From: Mycobacterium marseillense
Lineage (GTDB): Bacteria; Actinomycetota; Actinomycetes; Mycobacteriales; Mycobacteriaceae
Assembly: GCF_010731675.1 (NCBI RefSeq)
Contig: NZ_AP022584.1
Span: forward strand, 4,898,001-4,962,000
DNA: 64,000 nt
Direction: 5' to 3'
Of this stretch, positions 44,751 to 54,727 are shown in pieces. The position numbers were made by a program, and so were the translations under genes. The notes under the pieces are model-generated. The model was not told the DNA's origin. It saw only the letters and a list, made by a program, of their open reading frames with translations, and did no database searches. How positions within the stretch are numbered: position 1 is the first letter of the stretch; every line of letters begins with the position of its first letter.

Positions 44751-44830
44751 AGCCGCTCGACCAGCTTCTGAACCACGCCGAGCGCGGCGAACACCGCCAC
44801 GGTCAGCATGACGTACGCCGCCACTGCCAT
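44747..44830 (-). CDS. 27-residue single-helix membrane peptide upstream of kdpF
   Basis: An ATG at 44830 with GGAG 5 nt upstream opens a 27-residue frame: MAVAAYVMLTVAVFAALG then VVQKLVERL. It is a single hydrophobic helix with a basic/acidic C-terminal end, similar in style to KdpF. Its TGA overlaps the kdpF ATG. Small ORFs of this style occur before kdpF in other actinobacteria (recalled pattern), suggesting an extra small Kdp subunit or regulator. It is easily missed because of its length. Confidence 0.7.
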   Translation of the reverse strand: MAVAAYVMLTVAVFAALGVVQKLVERL

Positions 44831-45003
44831 CTCGTCTCCGTTCCGCGCCCAATCACGTGCCTACGCAAGGGACTCCGCCGGGTGGCCCCACCGTCGAGCG
44901 ACAGCTCGAAGGCAAAGTCAGCTTGAAATTAACTGGGCAACGCCCGGGTAGGGCATGCGGTTGACGGTTTCCTAACGCGGCTACCGTGCACCTTTACGGT
45001 TTG

Positions 45004-46551
45004 TTAACGCCCCGGGCGCGCGGCGCTACGCGCCGGTTTCGGCCGTTCGATCAGGGGAAGCCGTACCCGGAAAACCGTCTCCTCCTCCGTGGATTCCACG
45101 GTGACCGAACCATGATGAGCTTTGACGATCGAACTGACGATCGGCAGGCCCAGTCCGTGTCCCGAACCGTCGGATCTCGACTTGTCCGCCCGCACGAACC
45201 GCTCGAACAGCCTGGGCAGCAGCTCTTCGTCGATGCCGGGCCCGTCGTCGGTGACGGTCAATTCCACGAACGGCGGCTCGGGACCGCCACGGTGGCAAGC
45301 GATTCCGGTCGTCACCGTGACCCCGGGCGGTGTGTGCACACGGGCGTTGCCGAGCAGGTTGCTGACCAACTGATGCAGCCGGGCGTGATCGCCTCGCACC
45401 CACACCGGGTGGTCGGGGAGGTCTTTGACCCAGTGGTGGGTCAGCGCGGCCACGGTTGCGTCGTTCACCGCATTGTTGGCCACCGCGGCCAGGTCCACGT
45501 CCTCGGACTGCAGGTCTTGGCCTTCACCCAGCCGGGAAAGCAGCAGCAACTCGTCGACGAGCAGCGCCATCCGCCGGGCCTCGGATTCGATGCGCGCCAG
45601 CGCGTACTCGGTGGTCGGCGGCAGCTCTGAACTGTCCTGACGGGTGAGTTCGGCGTAGCCCTGAATCGCCGCCAGGGGAGTGCGTAGTTCGTGGCTGGCG
45701 TCGCTGATGAATTGCCGCATCCGCAAATCGGATTCGACGCGATGCGCCAGGGCGCCATCGACGTTGTCCAACAAGCGGTTCAGCGTGTGGCCGACGATCC
45801 CGACCTCGTTCTGCGGGTCTGTGTCCCGCGGCTGCACCCGGATGCTGATCCGGTGGTCGTCATCGGCGAGCGGCATGGCGGCGACGTTGGCCGCGATGGC
45901 GCCGAGGCGGCGCAGCGGGCGAAGTGTGTACCCGACGACCCACCCGGTCAGCGCCGCGGTGAGCGCCAGCGCCCCGGCGGTCAGCGCGATCGTGGTGATC
46001 TGCTTGCGTGCGATGGTCCGGTCGGCGAGGTTCTGCGACATCCCGACCACGAGCACGTCGGAGCCGTCCACGGTGCTGTCGAGGCGGTAAGACCCCAGGC
46101 TGCCCAGCATTTCGGTCCTGGGCGGTCCGCCGGACCACGACTGCCCTTCCAACGCGCGCACGACGTCGTCCGGCGCTGGTCTCGGTTCGCCTTCGGAGAA
46201 GACCGCCGAACCGATCACCACGCCGTTGCGCAGCACGGCGATGAGGTTTCCCGGCGTTTGTCCGGTGAATTCCAGCATCGCCTCGCCGATGGGCAACGTG
46301 CCCGGATGCGCCGAACTGTGTTCGCCGTTGCGGTATTTCGTGTACTGGTGGCTGAACGCGACGAGCGACTCGGCGATGTCGGCGTCACTCATGGCGTTGA
46401 CATAGCCGCGCAGGCTGAGCACGGAAACGAGGCCGACGGTGATCAGCACCACGCTGACCACGGCCAGCACCCCCAACAGGAGTTGGCGGCGCAGCGACGA
46501 GGGAAACCACCGGGGAAAGATCCCGGACGCGGTGGTCCCGTCCTGGGTCAT
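45004..46551 (-). CDS. trcS: TrcS sensor histidine kinase
   Basis: A 515-residue kinase. An N-terminal transmembrane helix (LRRQLLLGVLAVVSVVLITVGLVSVL), an extracytoplasmic sensor of about 145 residues, a second helix (ITTIALTAGALALTAALTGWVVGY), HAMP, and the H-box FISDASHELRTPLAA are followed by the ATPase motifs NLLGNARVHTPPG, DDGPGIDE and GHGLGLPIV. It phosphorylates TrcR. ATG 46551 (MTQDGTTASG) overlaps the trcR stop by 4 bp. M. tuberculosis TrcS is Rv1032c (509 residues). Confidence 0.95.
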   Translation of the reverse strand: MTQDGTTASGIFPRWFPSSLRRQLLLGVLAVVSVVLITVGLVSVLSLRGYVNAMSDADIAESLVAFSHQYTKYRNGEHSSAHPGTLPIGEAMLEFTGQTPGNLIAVLRNGVVIGSAVFSEGEPRPAPDDVVRALEGQSWSGGPPRTEMLGSLGSYRLDSTVDGSDVLVVGMSQNLADRTIARKQITTIALTAGALALTAALTGWVVGYTLRPLRRLGAIAANVAAMPLADDDHRISIRVQPRDTDPQNEVGIVGHTLNRLLDNVDGALAHRVESDLRMRQFISDASHELRTPLAAIQGYAELTRQDSSELPPTTEYALARIESEARRMALLVDELLLLSRLGEGQDLQSEDVDLAAVANNAVNDATVAALTHHWVKDLPDHPVWVRGDHARLHQLVSNLLGNARVHTPPGVTVTTGIACHRGGPEPPFVELTVTDDGPGIDEELLPRLFERFVRADKSRSDGSGHGLGLPIVSSIVKAHHGSVTVESTEEETVFRVRLPLIERPKPARSAARPGR

Positions 46552-47321
46552 TCCGCCGGCCGCAGCATGTACCCCACGCCGCGGACCGTGTGAATCATCG
46601 GCTCCCGGCCGGAGTCGATCTTTTTCCTCAGGTAGGAGATGTAGAGATCCACGATGCTGGTGCGCCCGGCGAAGTCGTAGTTCCACACCCGGTCCAGGAT
46701 CTCGGTGCGGCTCAGCGCGCGCCGCGGATTGCGCATGAGGAACCGCAGCAGCTCGAACTCGGTGGAGGACAGCGACACCGCGGTGTCACCGCGGGTGACT
46801 TCCCGGCTGGCGGTGTCGACCCGCAGGTCGCCGACCACGAGGGTTTCGGCGGTCGGCGTCGGCGGCGGGCCGGAGCGGCGGAGCAACCCGCGCAGCCGGG
46901 CGACCAATTCCTCCAGGCTGAATGGTTTGGTCATGTAGTCGTCGGCGCCCGCGGTGAGGCCGGTCACCCGGTCCATCACCGAATCGCGCGCGGTCAAAAA
47001 CAGCGTCGGGGTATAGACGTCGGACTGGCGCACCCGTTCGAGGATCCGCAGCCCGTCCACGTCGGGAAGCATGATGTCCAGGACGAGTACGTCGGGGCCG
47101 ACTCGCTCGAACTTGGCCATGGCCTCGCGCCCGTTGTGGGCGATGTCGACCACCCAGCCCTCGTAGTGCAAGGCCATCTTGACCAGATTGGTCAGCGCCG
47201 GCTCGTCGTCGACCAGCAAAACCCGGATAGGTGAGCCATCGGCACGGTTGATCCGCGGCAGCTGCCCCAGGATGGCTTGGCGGGGGCGCTGCGAGCCTGA
47301 GTATCCGGCCATGGCGGTCAT
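46548..47321 (-). CDS. trcR: TrcR response regulator
   Basis: A 257-residue OmpR-type regulator, the same length as M. tuberculosis TrcR (Rv1033c). The receiver domain starts at IRVLLVDDEPALTNLVKMAL, with phospho-acceptor Asp in VLVLDIMLPDVDG and DDYMTKPFSLEELVARL. The winged helix carries SSTEFELLRFLMRNPRRALSR and ends GYMLRPAE. ATG 47321 follows GGAGG. TrcR is known to autoregulate at an AT-rich sequence and to repress Rv1057, whose homologue lies at 56853 in this window. Confidence 0.96.
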   Translation of the reverse strand: MTAMAGYSGSQRPRQAILGQLPRINRADGSPIRVLLVDDEPALTNLVKMALHYEGWVVDIAHNGREAMAKFERVGPDVLVLDIMLPDVDGLRILERVRQSDVYTPTLFLTARDSVMDRVTGLTAGADDYMTKPFSLEELVARLRGLLRRSGPPPTPTAETLVVGDLRVDTASREVTRGDTAVSLSSTEFELLRFLMRNPRRALSRTEILDRVWNYDFAGRTSIVDLYISYLRKKIDSGREPMIHTVRGVGYMLRPAE

Positions 47322-47364
47322 GTCCCTCCAATTCTGACCGGCCACACACCGGATTGTCACGCAG

Positions 47365-47386
47365 TTCATAGAATTCTCAAATGTAA
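47365..47386 (-). promoter_or_regulatory. AT-rich block upstream of trcR, possible TrcR site
   Basis: The 22 bp at 47365-47386 are mostly A and T, in sharp contrast with the flanks. They lie 44-65 bp upstream of the trcR start. TrcR autoregulation through AT-rich DNA is known in M. tuberculosis; assigning it to this block is inference. Confidence 0.3.
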
Positions 47387-47520
47387 GCGGATGGGCGGGC
47401 GCGCTCGCGAAAGCCCCTGGGATGCAGAGCCGTTGGCCTGACGACACGGATGCTTGGCGGGGCGCGGCCACGAAAGTGATTGCGCGCCAGCGGGTTTAAT
47501 CGATTGAGCAGCAGACGCAA

Positions 47521-47557
47521 ACGGGGCCGCGCACCGGTCGGTGCACGGCCCCGTTTT
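47521..47557. terminator. Intrinsic terminator of the pe8-ppe15-esx operon
   Basis: Two 16-bp arms (47521-47536 and 47539-47554) pair with one mismatch around a 2-nt loop, flanked by TTTT on the plus strand. On the minus strand the hairpin starts 18 bp after the stop of the last esx gene and is followed by TTTGCGTCTGCTG. Confidence 0.7.
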
Positions 47558-47571
47558 ACAGAGACGAGGTG

Positions 47572-47856
47572 TCAGGCCCAGCTGGACCCGACGGCGCTGT
47601 CGGTGCTGGCCATGTTGTTGCCCGCGGACTGAACCTTCTGTCCGTGGGAGTTGGCCTGCTCGTAGATCACCTGGAAGTTGCGACCCAACTGGGTGATGAA
47701 CTCCTGGCACGCGACCGAACCGGCACCGCCCCAAAAGTCACCGGCAGCAAGCACATCGCGAACGATGGCCTGGTGCTCGGCCTCCAAGGACGCGGCCTGG
47801 GCGCGGATCAGGGCACCGTGGGCGTCTACATCGCCGAACTGGTAGTTAATACTCAT
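47572..47856 (-). CDS. WXG100 protein of the Mtb9.9 (EsxN/EsxI) subfamily
   Basis: A 94-residue helical-hairpin protein beginning MSINYQFGDVDAHGALIRAQ, with the WxG turn at Trp42-Gly-Gly44 (GDFWGGAGS). It matches the EsxI/L/N/O/V group, secreted as a heterodimer with its QILSS-family partner encoded just upstream. ESX-5 is the expected exporter. AAGGAG precedes the ATG. M. tuberculosis has esxI (Rv1037c) in this position; I give no symbol because the paralogues are nearly identical. Confidence 0.95.
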   Translation of the reverse strand: MSINYQFGDVDAHGALIRAQAASLEAEHQAIVRDVLAAGDFWGGAGSVACQEFITQLGRNFQVIYEQANSHGQKVQSAGNNMASTDSAVGSSWA

Positions 47857-47898
47857 TTGCTTGGCTCCTTAAAAGTATTGGGCAGCAGTAGATCTGGG

Positions 47899-48195
47899 CT
47901 AGCTGCTGAGGATCTGCTGCGAGGCCTGCTCTTGCTGCTCGTAGTTGTTCGCGTCGCGGATCAGCCCGTCGCGCACCGAGTGGAGCATGTTGACGATGTT
48001 GCGGAAGGCCTGGTTGACCTGGCCCATGGTGTCATACGACGTCGCCTGCGCCTGGCCGCTCCAGCCCGCGCCGGCGATGTTCATCGACGACGCCCACATC
48101 TTGCGAGCCTCGTCCTCGACGGTCTGGGCGTGGACCTCGAAACGGCCCGCCATCGCCCGCATCTCGTGCGGGTCGGTCATAAAACGTGTTGCCAT
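47899..48195 (-). CDS. WXG100 protein of the QILSS (EsxJ/K/M/P/W) subfamily
   Basis: A 98-residue protein, [20 protein letters not shown], with the WxG turn at Trp45-Ser-Gly47 and the C-terminal YEQQE secretion signal (YxxxE) before QASQQILSS. It pairs with the downstream EsxN-type protein. AGGAGA lies upstream of the ATG. The 42-bp gap between the two esx genes shows one transcript. The position corresponds to esxJ (Rv1038c) of M. tuberculosis. Confidence 0.95.
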   Translation of the reverse strand: MATRFMTDPHEMRAMAGRFEVHAQTVEDEARKMWASSMNIAGAGWSGQAQATSYDTMGQVNQAFRNIVNMLHSVRDGLIRDANNYEQQEQASQQILSS

Positions 48196-48356
48196 CTCGG
48201 CTGTCTCCTATCTTGATAGCTTCAGTCGGCCGAAGTCTTAACAGTGCTAATTGATGCGGCGGTGGCCGCGGTTTAACTAGATTACGGCCTGCCGGTTAAT
48301 TGTTCGCCGCAAACGGGCGACCTGTACCCCCTTATTCCCGTATCAGCGGTCCCTTC

Positions 48357-49493
48357 TCAGACGACAACCTGCTTGGGCATGACGATCGGCTTGAAGCCGT
48401 ACCGGGGTCCGGTGCCGTACGCGCCGGCCTTGGCGGCCGCCGCCATTCCCGGCATGCCGGGCATCGCGGTCACACCCTCCGCTTCGGCCGCGGCCGTCCA
48501 ACCCGAGCCCTCGAGCGGGGCGGTGGCCGAAGCCAGCGACGCCGGGGCGGCCGCATTCCAGCCGGCCGGCACCGAGAGGCGGCCGACCGCGGACGCCTCA
48601 CCCAGCGCCGCCGACGCGCCCGCGCCCGACACCGAGCCCACCGTCATGCCGGGCGTGATGGCGGCCGCGCCGGCCGCCGGGGCAACCGAGTCGGCCAGCG
48701 AGAACGGGATCGACTGCACCGCCCCAAGGGTGTGCCCGAGCGACACCGCGTTCGGGATCGCGGCACACACCCACCAGGCCGCGGTGTTGATTGCGCCGTT
48801 GGTGGCGTTGAAGAACGACGGCGTCCCCTCCAGGTGGTCGATCGCGTCGAGCAGGCCGCCACCGCTGGTGAGCGACGACAGGTCCAGGCCGGTCGCCTGC
48901 GTGGTGCCGTTCACCGCGTCGAAGGCGACCGCGCTGTTGTCGACGGCCGCCGCGGCCGCCGGGTCGGTGGTCGACGTCAGCGGGGTCACCGGGGTCAGGA
49001 CGCCGGCCGCCGTCGAGGCCGCTTGATAGGTGGCCATCGTCGTGGCGTCTTGGACCCACATCTCGGCGTACTGCGCTTCGGTCGCCGCGATCGCGGCCGA
49101 ATTGACGCCCAGGAAGTTCGTCGCGACGAGTGTCGCCAGCAACGTCCGGTTGGCCGCGATCACCGGTGGCGGCACCGTCGCCGCAAACGCCGCCTCGTAG
49201 GCGGCCGCCGAGGCGGTGGCCTGGGCGCTCGCTTGCTCGAGCGTCGACGCCGTCTCGGTCAGATAGGACACGATGGGCTGCGCGGCGGCGGCGGCAGCCG
49301 TCGACCCCCCTCCGGTCCACTGCTCGGTGGTCAGCAACGAGATGATCGACTCCCACTGGGTGGCCGTGGCGCTCACTTCGGCGGCCAGGTTGGCGTACGC
49401 CGTCGCGGCGGCCATCAGCGGCGCGGAGCCCGCACCCGCATACATGAGCGACGAGGTGACCTCTGGTGGTATCGCTGAAAAGTCAAGCACCAT
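48357..49493 (-). CDS. ppe15: PPE15-type PPE protein (SVP subfamily)
   Basis: A 378-residue PPE protein. The PPE domain starts MVLDFSAIPPEVTSSLMYAG with the WxG turn at Trp59-Thr-Gly61. The C-terminal PPE-SVP domain contains GRLSVPAGWNAAAP, SGWTAAAEA and the terminal GPRYGFKPIVMPK. It is encoded after the PE gene and before the two esx genes, as PPE15 (Rv1039c). PE8-PPE15 of M. tuberculosis form a heterodimer exported through ESX-5 with the chaperone EspG5 (established). Confidence 0.93.
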   Translation of the reverse strand: MVLDFSAIPPEVTSSLMYAGAGSAPLMAAATAYANLAAEVSATATQWESIISLLTTEQWTGGGSTAAAAAAQPIVSYLTETASTLEQASAQATASAAAYEAAFAATVPPPVIAANRTLLATLVATNFLGVNSAAIAATEAQYAEMWVQDATTMATYQAASTAAGVLTPVTPLTSTTDPAAAAAVDNSAVAFDAVNGTTQATGLDLSSLTSGGGLLDAIDHLEGTPSFFNATNGAINTAAWWVCAAIPNAVSLGHTLGAVQSIPFSLADSVAPAAGAAAITPGMTVGSVSGAGASAALGEASAVGRLSVPAGWNAAAPASLASATAPLEGSGWTAAAEAEGVTAMPGMPGMAAAAKAGAYGTGPRYGFKPIVMPKQVVV

Positions 49494-49553
49494 TTGTTAT
49501 TCCGCTCCCTTTGCCTGTTCGGATTCGACGTCTATCGGGATGAGCGTGAGCGC

Positions 49554-50435
49554 CTAGACCGCGGTCGGCTTCGGCATGACGATCGGCTTGACGCCGTAGC
49601 GCGGCGCGCCGAAGCCGGCGCCGTTGCGCCCCATCGCGCCGACTCCCGGCATGCCCGGTACCACCGTTCCCGTCCCGGCCTGCGGCGCGGCGGCGGTCCA
49701 GCCGACGGTCTGCAGCGGCGCGGCGCTCGACCCCGCCACCGGGGTGGAACCGGCCCAACTCGGCGGCACCGAGAGCTTGTTGACCATGGTCGCCTGGCCC
49801 ATCGCGGCGGTCGGCACCGCGCCCACGCCCGCCACGCCGCCCACACCGACGCTGGCCGGGGCGGTATCGGTGGCCAGGTCCGCCGCGGCGGCCGCACCGG
49901 CGTCGGCGGACGTGTCCAGCAGGCCGCCACCGGCGAGGCCGAGCAGGTTCGACGTGGCCGAGGACCAGTTCCCGATGCCGATGTTGCCGATATTGGCGGT
50001 GTTGCTCGAGAGGCCGAATATGCCACCGAGACCGCCGCTGGACTGGCCGTTGTAGCCGAGCAGCCAGGCGAGGATGTCGATCGGGTTGGATCCCACGCCC
50101 GAGGAGGTGCCGGAATCCGCGGCGTCCAATGCTTGGATGGCGGCCTGGCTGGCGTTTACGGCCTCGGTGTCGCCGTAGCTGTTGGAGCTGATGCCCAGGG
50201 TCTGCGAATACTGCTCGAGGAGCGCCTGCGCCTCGGCGGCGATCGTCTGGTACTGGGTGCCGTACGCCGAGAAGATGGCTGCCTGCTGGGCCGACACCGG
50301 GTCGGCGGCGGCGGGGGCGATGACGGTCGTCGCCGACGCGGCGCCGGTGTTTTGGGCTGCCAGGTTGCTGTTGATTCCGGACAGCAACGTCTCCGCGGCT
50401 AGCATTTCTTCAGTCTGTGTTGTCAGAAACGACAT
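49554..50435 (-). CDS. pe8: PE8-type PE protein with SVP-like C-terminus
   Basis: A 293-residue PE protein. The PE domain (about 1-105) begins MSFLTTQTEEMLAAETLLSG and ends with the YGDTE secretion signal (YxxxE). Its C-terminal 80 residues contain KLSVPPSWAGSTP, VGWTAAAPQ and APRYGVKPIVMPK, closely matching the PPE15 C-terminus. It is first in the operon; AGGAGC precedes the ATG. The shared C-terminal module suggests PE and PPE partners carry related surface or maturation domains. Confidence 0.93.
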   Translation of the reverse strand: MSFLTTQTEEMLAAETLLSGINSNLAAQNTGAASATTVIAPAAADPVSAQQAAIFSAYGTQYQTIAAEAQALLEQYSQTLGISSNSYGDTEAVNASQAAIQALDAADSGTSSGVGSNPIDILAWLLGYNGQSSGGLGGIFGLSSNTANIGNIGIGNWSSATSNLLGLAGGGLLDTSADAGAAAAADLATDTAPASVGVGGVAGVGAVPTAAMGQATMVNKLSVPPSWAGSTPVAGSSAAPLQTVGWTAAAPQAGTGTVVPGMPGVGAMGRNGAGFGAPRYGVKPIVMPKPTAV

Positions 50436-50785
50436 CTGTTGCTCCTATGCTGAACGAGCCGATCCCCGGTGTGGATCGCTGTGTGTTCACGTAACGGCCG
50501 CTGTGCGTTGGCGTAACGCTAGCGAGCCACAACTCCACATTCCCCACCCAATGAGCTGGGGTTACAGTCGTTTACGGCTTCTTAACGACAAGGGCGGCAG
50601 TTTTAACAAGACCCTGTCGGGCGACATCGGGACGTCATCTGAGTGCGGGCGCCGGGAAGGCGAAATCGCGCGCGGCGCGCGGATATTAATCGATGGGTAT
50701 GGGCCCCGCATCTTTGACATCTGGCAAATACCGGCCGGGATGCGATGCCGCGCGTCGCGGTTTCACGCGCTAGATTCGCCGCCGG
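50436..50785 (-). other. Intergenic region upstream of pe8
   Basis: A 350-bp region upstream of the pe8-ppe15-esx operon. It holds the 22-bp-period direct repeats listed separately and an AT-richer stretch near 50565-50605 suited to a promoter. No gene was recognised. Confidence 0.6.
50479..50518. promoter_or_regulatory. Direct repeats with 22-bp period upstream of pe8
   Basis: CTGTGTGTTCACGTAACG (50479-50496) and CTGTGCGTTGGCGTAACG (50501-50518) agree at 15 of 18 positions. The 22-bp spacing places both copies on one helix face, 44-83 bp upstream of the pe8 start. It is typical of a dimeric or tandem activator site. Confidence 0.4.
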
Positions 50786-50859
50786 GCCCCCATAGCCCAA
50801 TTGGCAGAGGCAGCGGACTTAAAATCCGCCAAGTGTCGGTTCGAGTCCGACTGGGGGCA
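50786..50859 (+). tRNA. tRNA-Leu (anticodon TAA), class I with short variable loop
   Basis: A 74-nt cloverleaf: acceptor GCCCCCA with TGGGGGC, D-stem GCC/GGC, anticodon stem GCGGA/TCCGC around loop CTTAAAA (anticodon TAA), variable loop CAAGT (5 nt), T-arm GTCGG-TTCGAGT-CCGAC, discriminator A. It decodes UUA (and UUG by wobble). Bacterial tRNA-Leu normally has a long class II variable arm; here it is absent. The discriminator A fits leucine identity. The position corresponds to a tRNA-Leu gene recalled next to pe8 in M. tuberculosis. Confidence 0.9.
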
Positions 50860-51065
50860 CCGATTGTGTGCAGTTCGGCTGGCCCACGTGATCCGGCGGC
50901 CGTGTCGCGCCGAACACCTGCGGGACGCGGATGCACCCGACGATTTGTCCTGACTTGGCTCACGATTCGTGATTCGCGGTGATTGCTGCCGATAGACGTG
51001 TTGCTTTCCGGCGAGCGGGATCCGACGGCCCCGGTTTTGTCGGTGGTCGCTGCGATGATGGCGTT

Positions 51066-52317
51066 ATGTCTTCGATCGCATCTGTTGACGCCGAGGTGGT
51101 GACTGCGAGCGACCGCCTTGAGGTGTTGTTCGAGGAGTTGGCGGAGTTGGCCGGTCAGCGCAATGCGATTGATGGGCGCATCGTGGAGATCGTGGCCGAG
51201 ATCGATCGCGACCAATTGTGCGGTGTGACCGGTGCGCGGTCGGTGCCGGCGTTGGTGGCCTGGAAGCTGGGCTGCTCGTCGGGCAATGCCCACACGATCA
51301 GCACCATCGCTGGCCGGCTGGAGGAGTTTCCCCGCTGCGCCGCGGGGCCTGGCCCAGGGTCGGCTGTCGGCTGATCAGGTGGGGGTGATCGCCGCACACG
51401 CGGGCCAGGGATCTGATGACCATTACGCCCAACTGGCCGCGGTCGCCACGGTCAATCAGCTGCGCACCGCGGTCAAGCTGGAGCCGCGTCCTGACCCCGA
51501 CCCGCGTCCCGAGCGTGAGCGGTCGTTTATCGCGACCGCCACCGAGCAGGGGGCGTGTTATCGGATCACCCTGGGTCACGTGGATGCCGCGACGTTCGAC
51601 ACCGCGTTGGCCTCGCATCGTGACGCGCTCATCGCCGAATGGAAGCGCGACCACGGCAACGGCGACCGCGCCGGTGATCAGGTGCCGCCGGTGCCGGGCA
51701 CGGCCGAGGCGTTCATGCGCCTGATCGAAGCGGGATGGGACGCCGAGGCCACCCGCCGCCCCCACGGGCAGCACACCACCGTGGTGGCCCACCTCGATGT
51801 CGCCCAGCGCGCGGCCGCGCTGCATCTGGGTCCGCTGCTGCCCGACGCCGAACGCCGCTACCTGACCTGTGATGCCACCTGTGAAGTCTGGTTCGAGCGC
51901 CACGGCGAGCCCATCGGCGCCGGCCGGGCAACCCGGGTGATCAACCGGCGCCTGCGCCGCGCCCTCGAGCACCGCGACCGCATGTGCGCGATACCCGGGT
52001 GCGGCGCCACCCGCGGTCTGCACGCCCACCACATCCGGCACTGGGAAGACGGCGGCCCCACCGAGTTGGCCAACCTGGTCCTGGTCTGCCCCTATCACCA
52101 CCGGCTGCACCACCGGGGCGAGATCACCCTCACCGGACCCGCGCACGCTCTCATCGTCACCGACGACACCGGCCGAATCCTGAGCCCGGGATCACTGGCA
52201 CGCCCACCCACTGGGTCCCCGCCCGCGGTGGCGCCCTGCCCCGGCCCGACCGGCGAACGCGCCCACTGGTGGTGGTATGACCCCTTCCAACCCCAACCAC
52301 CACCGACCAACAACTAG
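51066..52317 (+). pseudogene. 13E12-repeat-family DUF222/HNH endonuclease protein, frameshifted
   Basis: The product begins MSSIASVDAEVVTASDRLEVLFEE at 51066 and shows a DUF222 domain. The frame breaks near 51344-51347, where a run of four G has one base too many: AGRLEEFPRCAAG continues in another frame as LAQGRLSADQVGVIAAH. It then runs to an HNH motif, CAIPGCGATRGLHAHHIRHWEDGGPTE, with LVCPYHHRLHH, ending at 52317. Full-length relatives (REP13E12 family) have about 400-480 residues. Either it is a pseudogene, or slippage or a sequencing error restores it. It lies next to a tRNA gene, a usual insertion site. Confidence 0.85.
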
Positions 52318-52540
52318 CCCGGCTACCGGGACTGCATCGACGCAAACATGTTGGTGCATCAAATAATTCGTTTCACACCACGGGTCACTGACGTCGGGCT
52401 GCACAAACAATCGCGCCCACCGCCAACCCGCGATCCCAAGACCTCCGCGCCGCGCAGTCAATACCCGACTGCCGGTGGCGCTCAAGCAGAGCATGTTTGC
52501 GCCCGCATTCAGCGCTGCCGAAACACGCCATGCCAAGTAA

Positions 52541-53812
<1,272 letters not shown>

Positions 53813-53910
53813 GCCCCGAGATCGGTTGGGGGACGTGCTTTACCGCCGGACCAATACTTTGGGCCTGCCGCCGACAGCCCGGCAAACCGTCACTCATACA
53901 CTGACCCAGC

Positions 53911-54708
53911 ATGGGCATGCTGTTCGGTCTCGCGCCGTGGATTGTGTATTGGGTCCTTGTCGGAAACGTTCCTTTCGCCGCTGCCGTGCTGGTCGCGCTG
54001 GCGGTCGCCGCGGCCAGCCTGGGTCTGGGCGGGGTGACGGGCAGGCGGTGGCAGTTCTTTGACTTCGCTTCTGTCACAGCGCTTTTGATCCTCGCCGTGC
54101 TGACTTTCACGCTCAGTCAGTCGTTCCTCGAGCGGTGGATACTGACGCTGAGCAACGCCGGCATCTTGGTGGTGACGCTGATCGGGATGCTGCTCGGCAA
54201 GCCGTTTGTGGCCGAGTCCGCCGCGGCGGAACACGCTTCCGACGTCGTCAAAACCGAGCTGTTCGGGCGCGTCGTCCAGACCCTCGGCTGGGTCTGGGTC
54301 GCGACGTTCGCCGCCATGACCGTGTCGTCGGCCATCCCGTCGATCGCCCAGCGACCCGAAGGCGCGCCTTCGGCCTTGATCCTGGACACCAAGACCCCGC
54401 TGTCGTTCCTCTGCTACTGGATCATCCCGTTTGGGTTGTTGGCCCTGGCCGCGGTGGCCTCGCGGCTGCTGCCCGACCGGATGCTGGTCGGGATCGACGA
54501 TGTGGCGCGGGAAACCTCGTTCGTCGCCTACGACGAGGCCACCATCGACGAGCTGTACTTCCTCGCGCAGGAACACGCCAATCGGGAGGTGGGACCCGGT
54601 AAAGAGGCGTACGCCGTCAAGGTCGGCGGGATGGGCACCCCGTTGACCGGAGACGACTCCCGCAAGTCGTGGCCATCGACGTATAAGGTGCGCGACAAGC
54701 GGCACTGA
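53911..54708 (+). CDS. Polytopic membrane protein of unknown function
   Basis: A 265-residue protein with about six hydrophobic segments: near residues 4-20, 23-42, 54-72, 78-98, 122-142 and 163-183. A soluble C-terminal region of about 75 residues (DDVARETSFVAYDEATIDELYF) follows. No family motif was recognised with confidence; the N-terminal part is loosely like intracellular-septation or ion-transport proteins. A TACACT element 8 nt before the ATG may give a leaderless mRNA. The dienelactone hydrolase gene follows 19 bp later, so they may share a transcript. Confidence 0.75.
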   Translation: MGMLFGLAPWIVYWVLVGNVPFAAAVLVALAVAAASLGLGGVTGRRWQFFDFASVTALLILAVLTFTLSQSFLERWILTLSNAGILVVTLIGMLLGKPFVAESAAAEHASDVVKTELFGRVVQTLGWVWVATFAAMTVSSAIPSIAQRPEGAPSALILDTKTPLSFLCYWIIPFGLLALAAVASRLLPDRMLVGIDDVARETSFVAYDEATIDELYFLAQEHANREVGPGKEAYAVKVGGMGTPLTGDDSRKSWPSTYKVRDKRH

Positions 54709-54727
54709 ACCCCCACAAGGAGTCGTG

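Noticed and set aside
51066..52317. Insertion sequence or transposase
   Set aside because: The motifs are DUF222 plus HNH, not a DDE or serine/tyrosine recombinase, and no terminal inverted repeats were seen.
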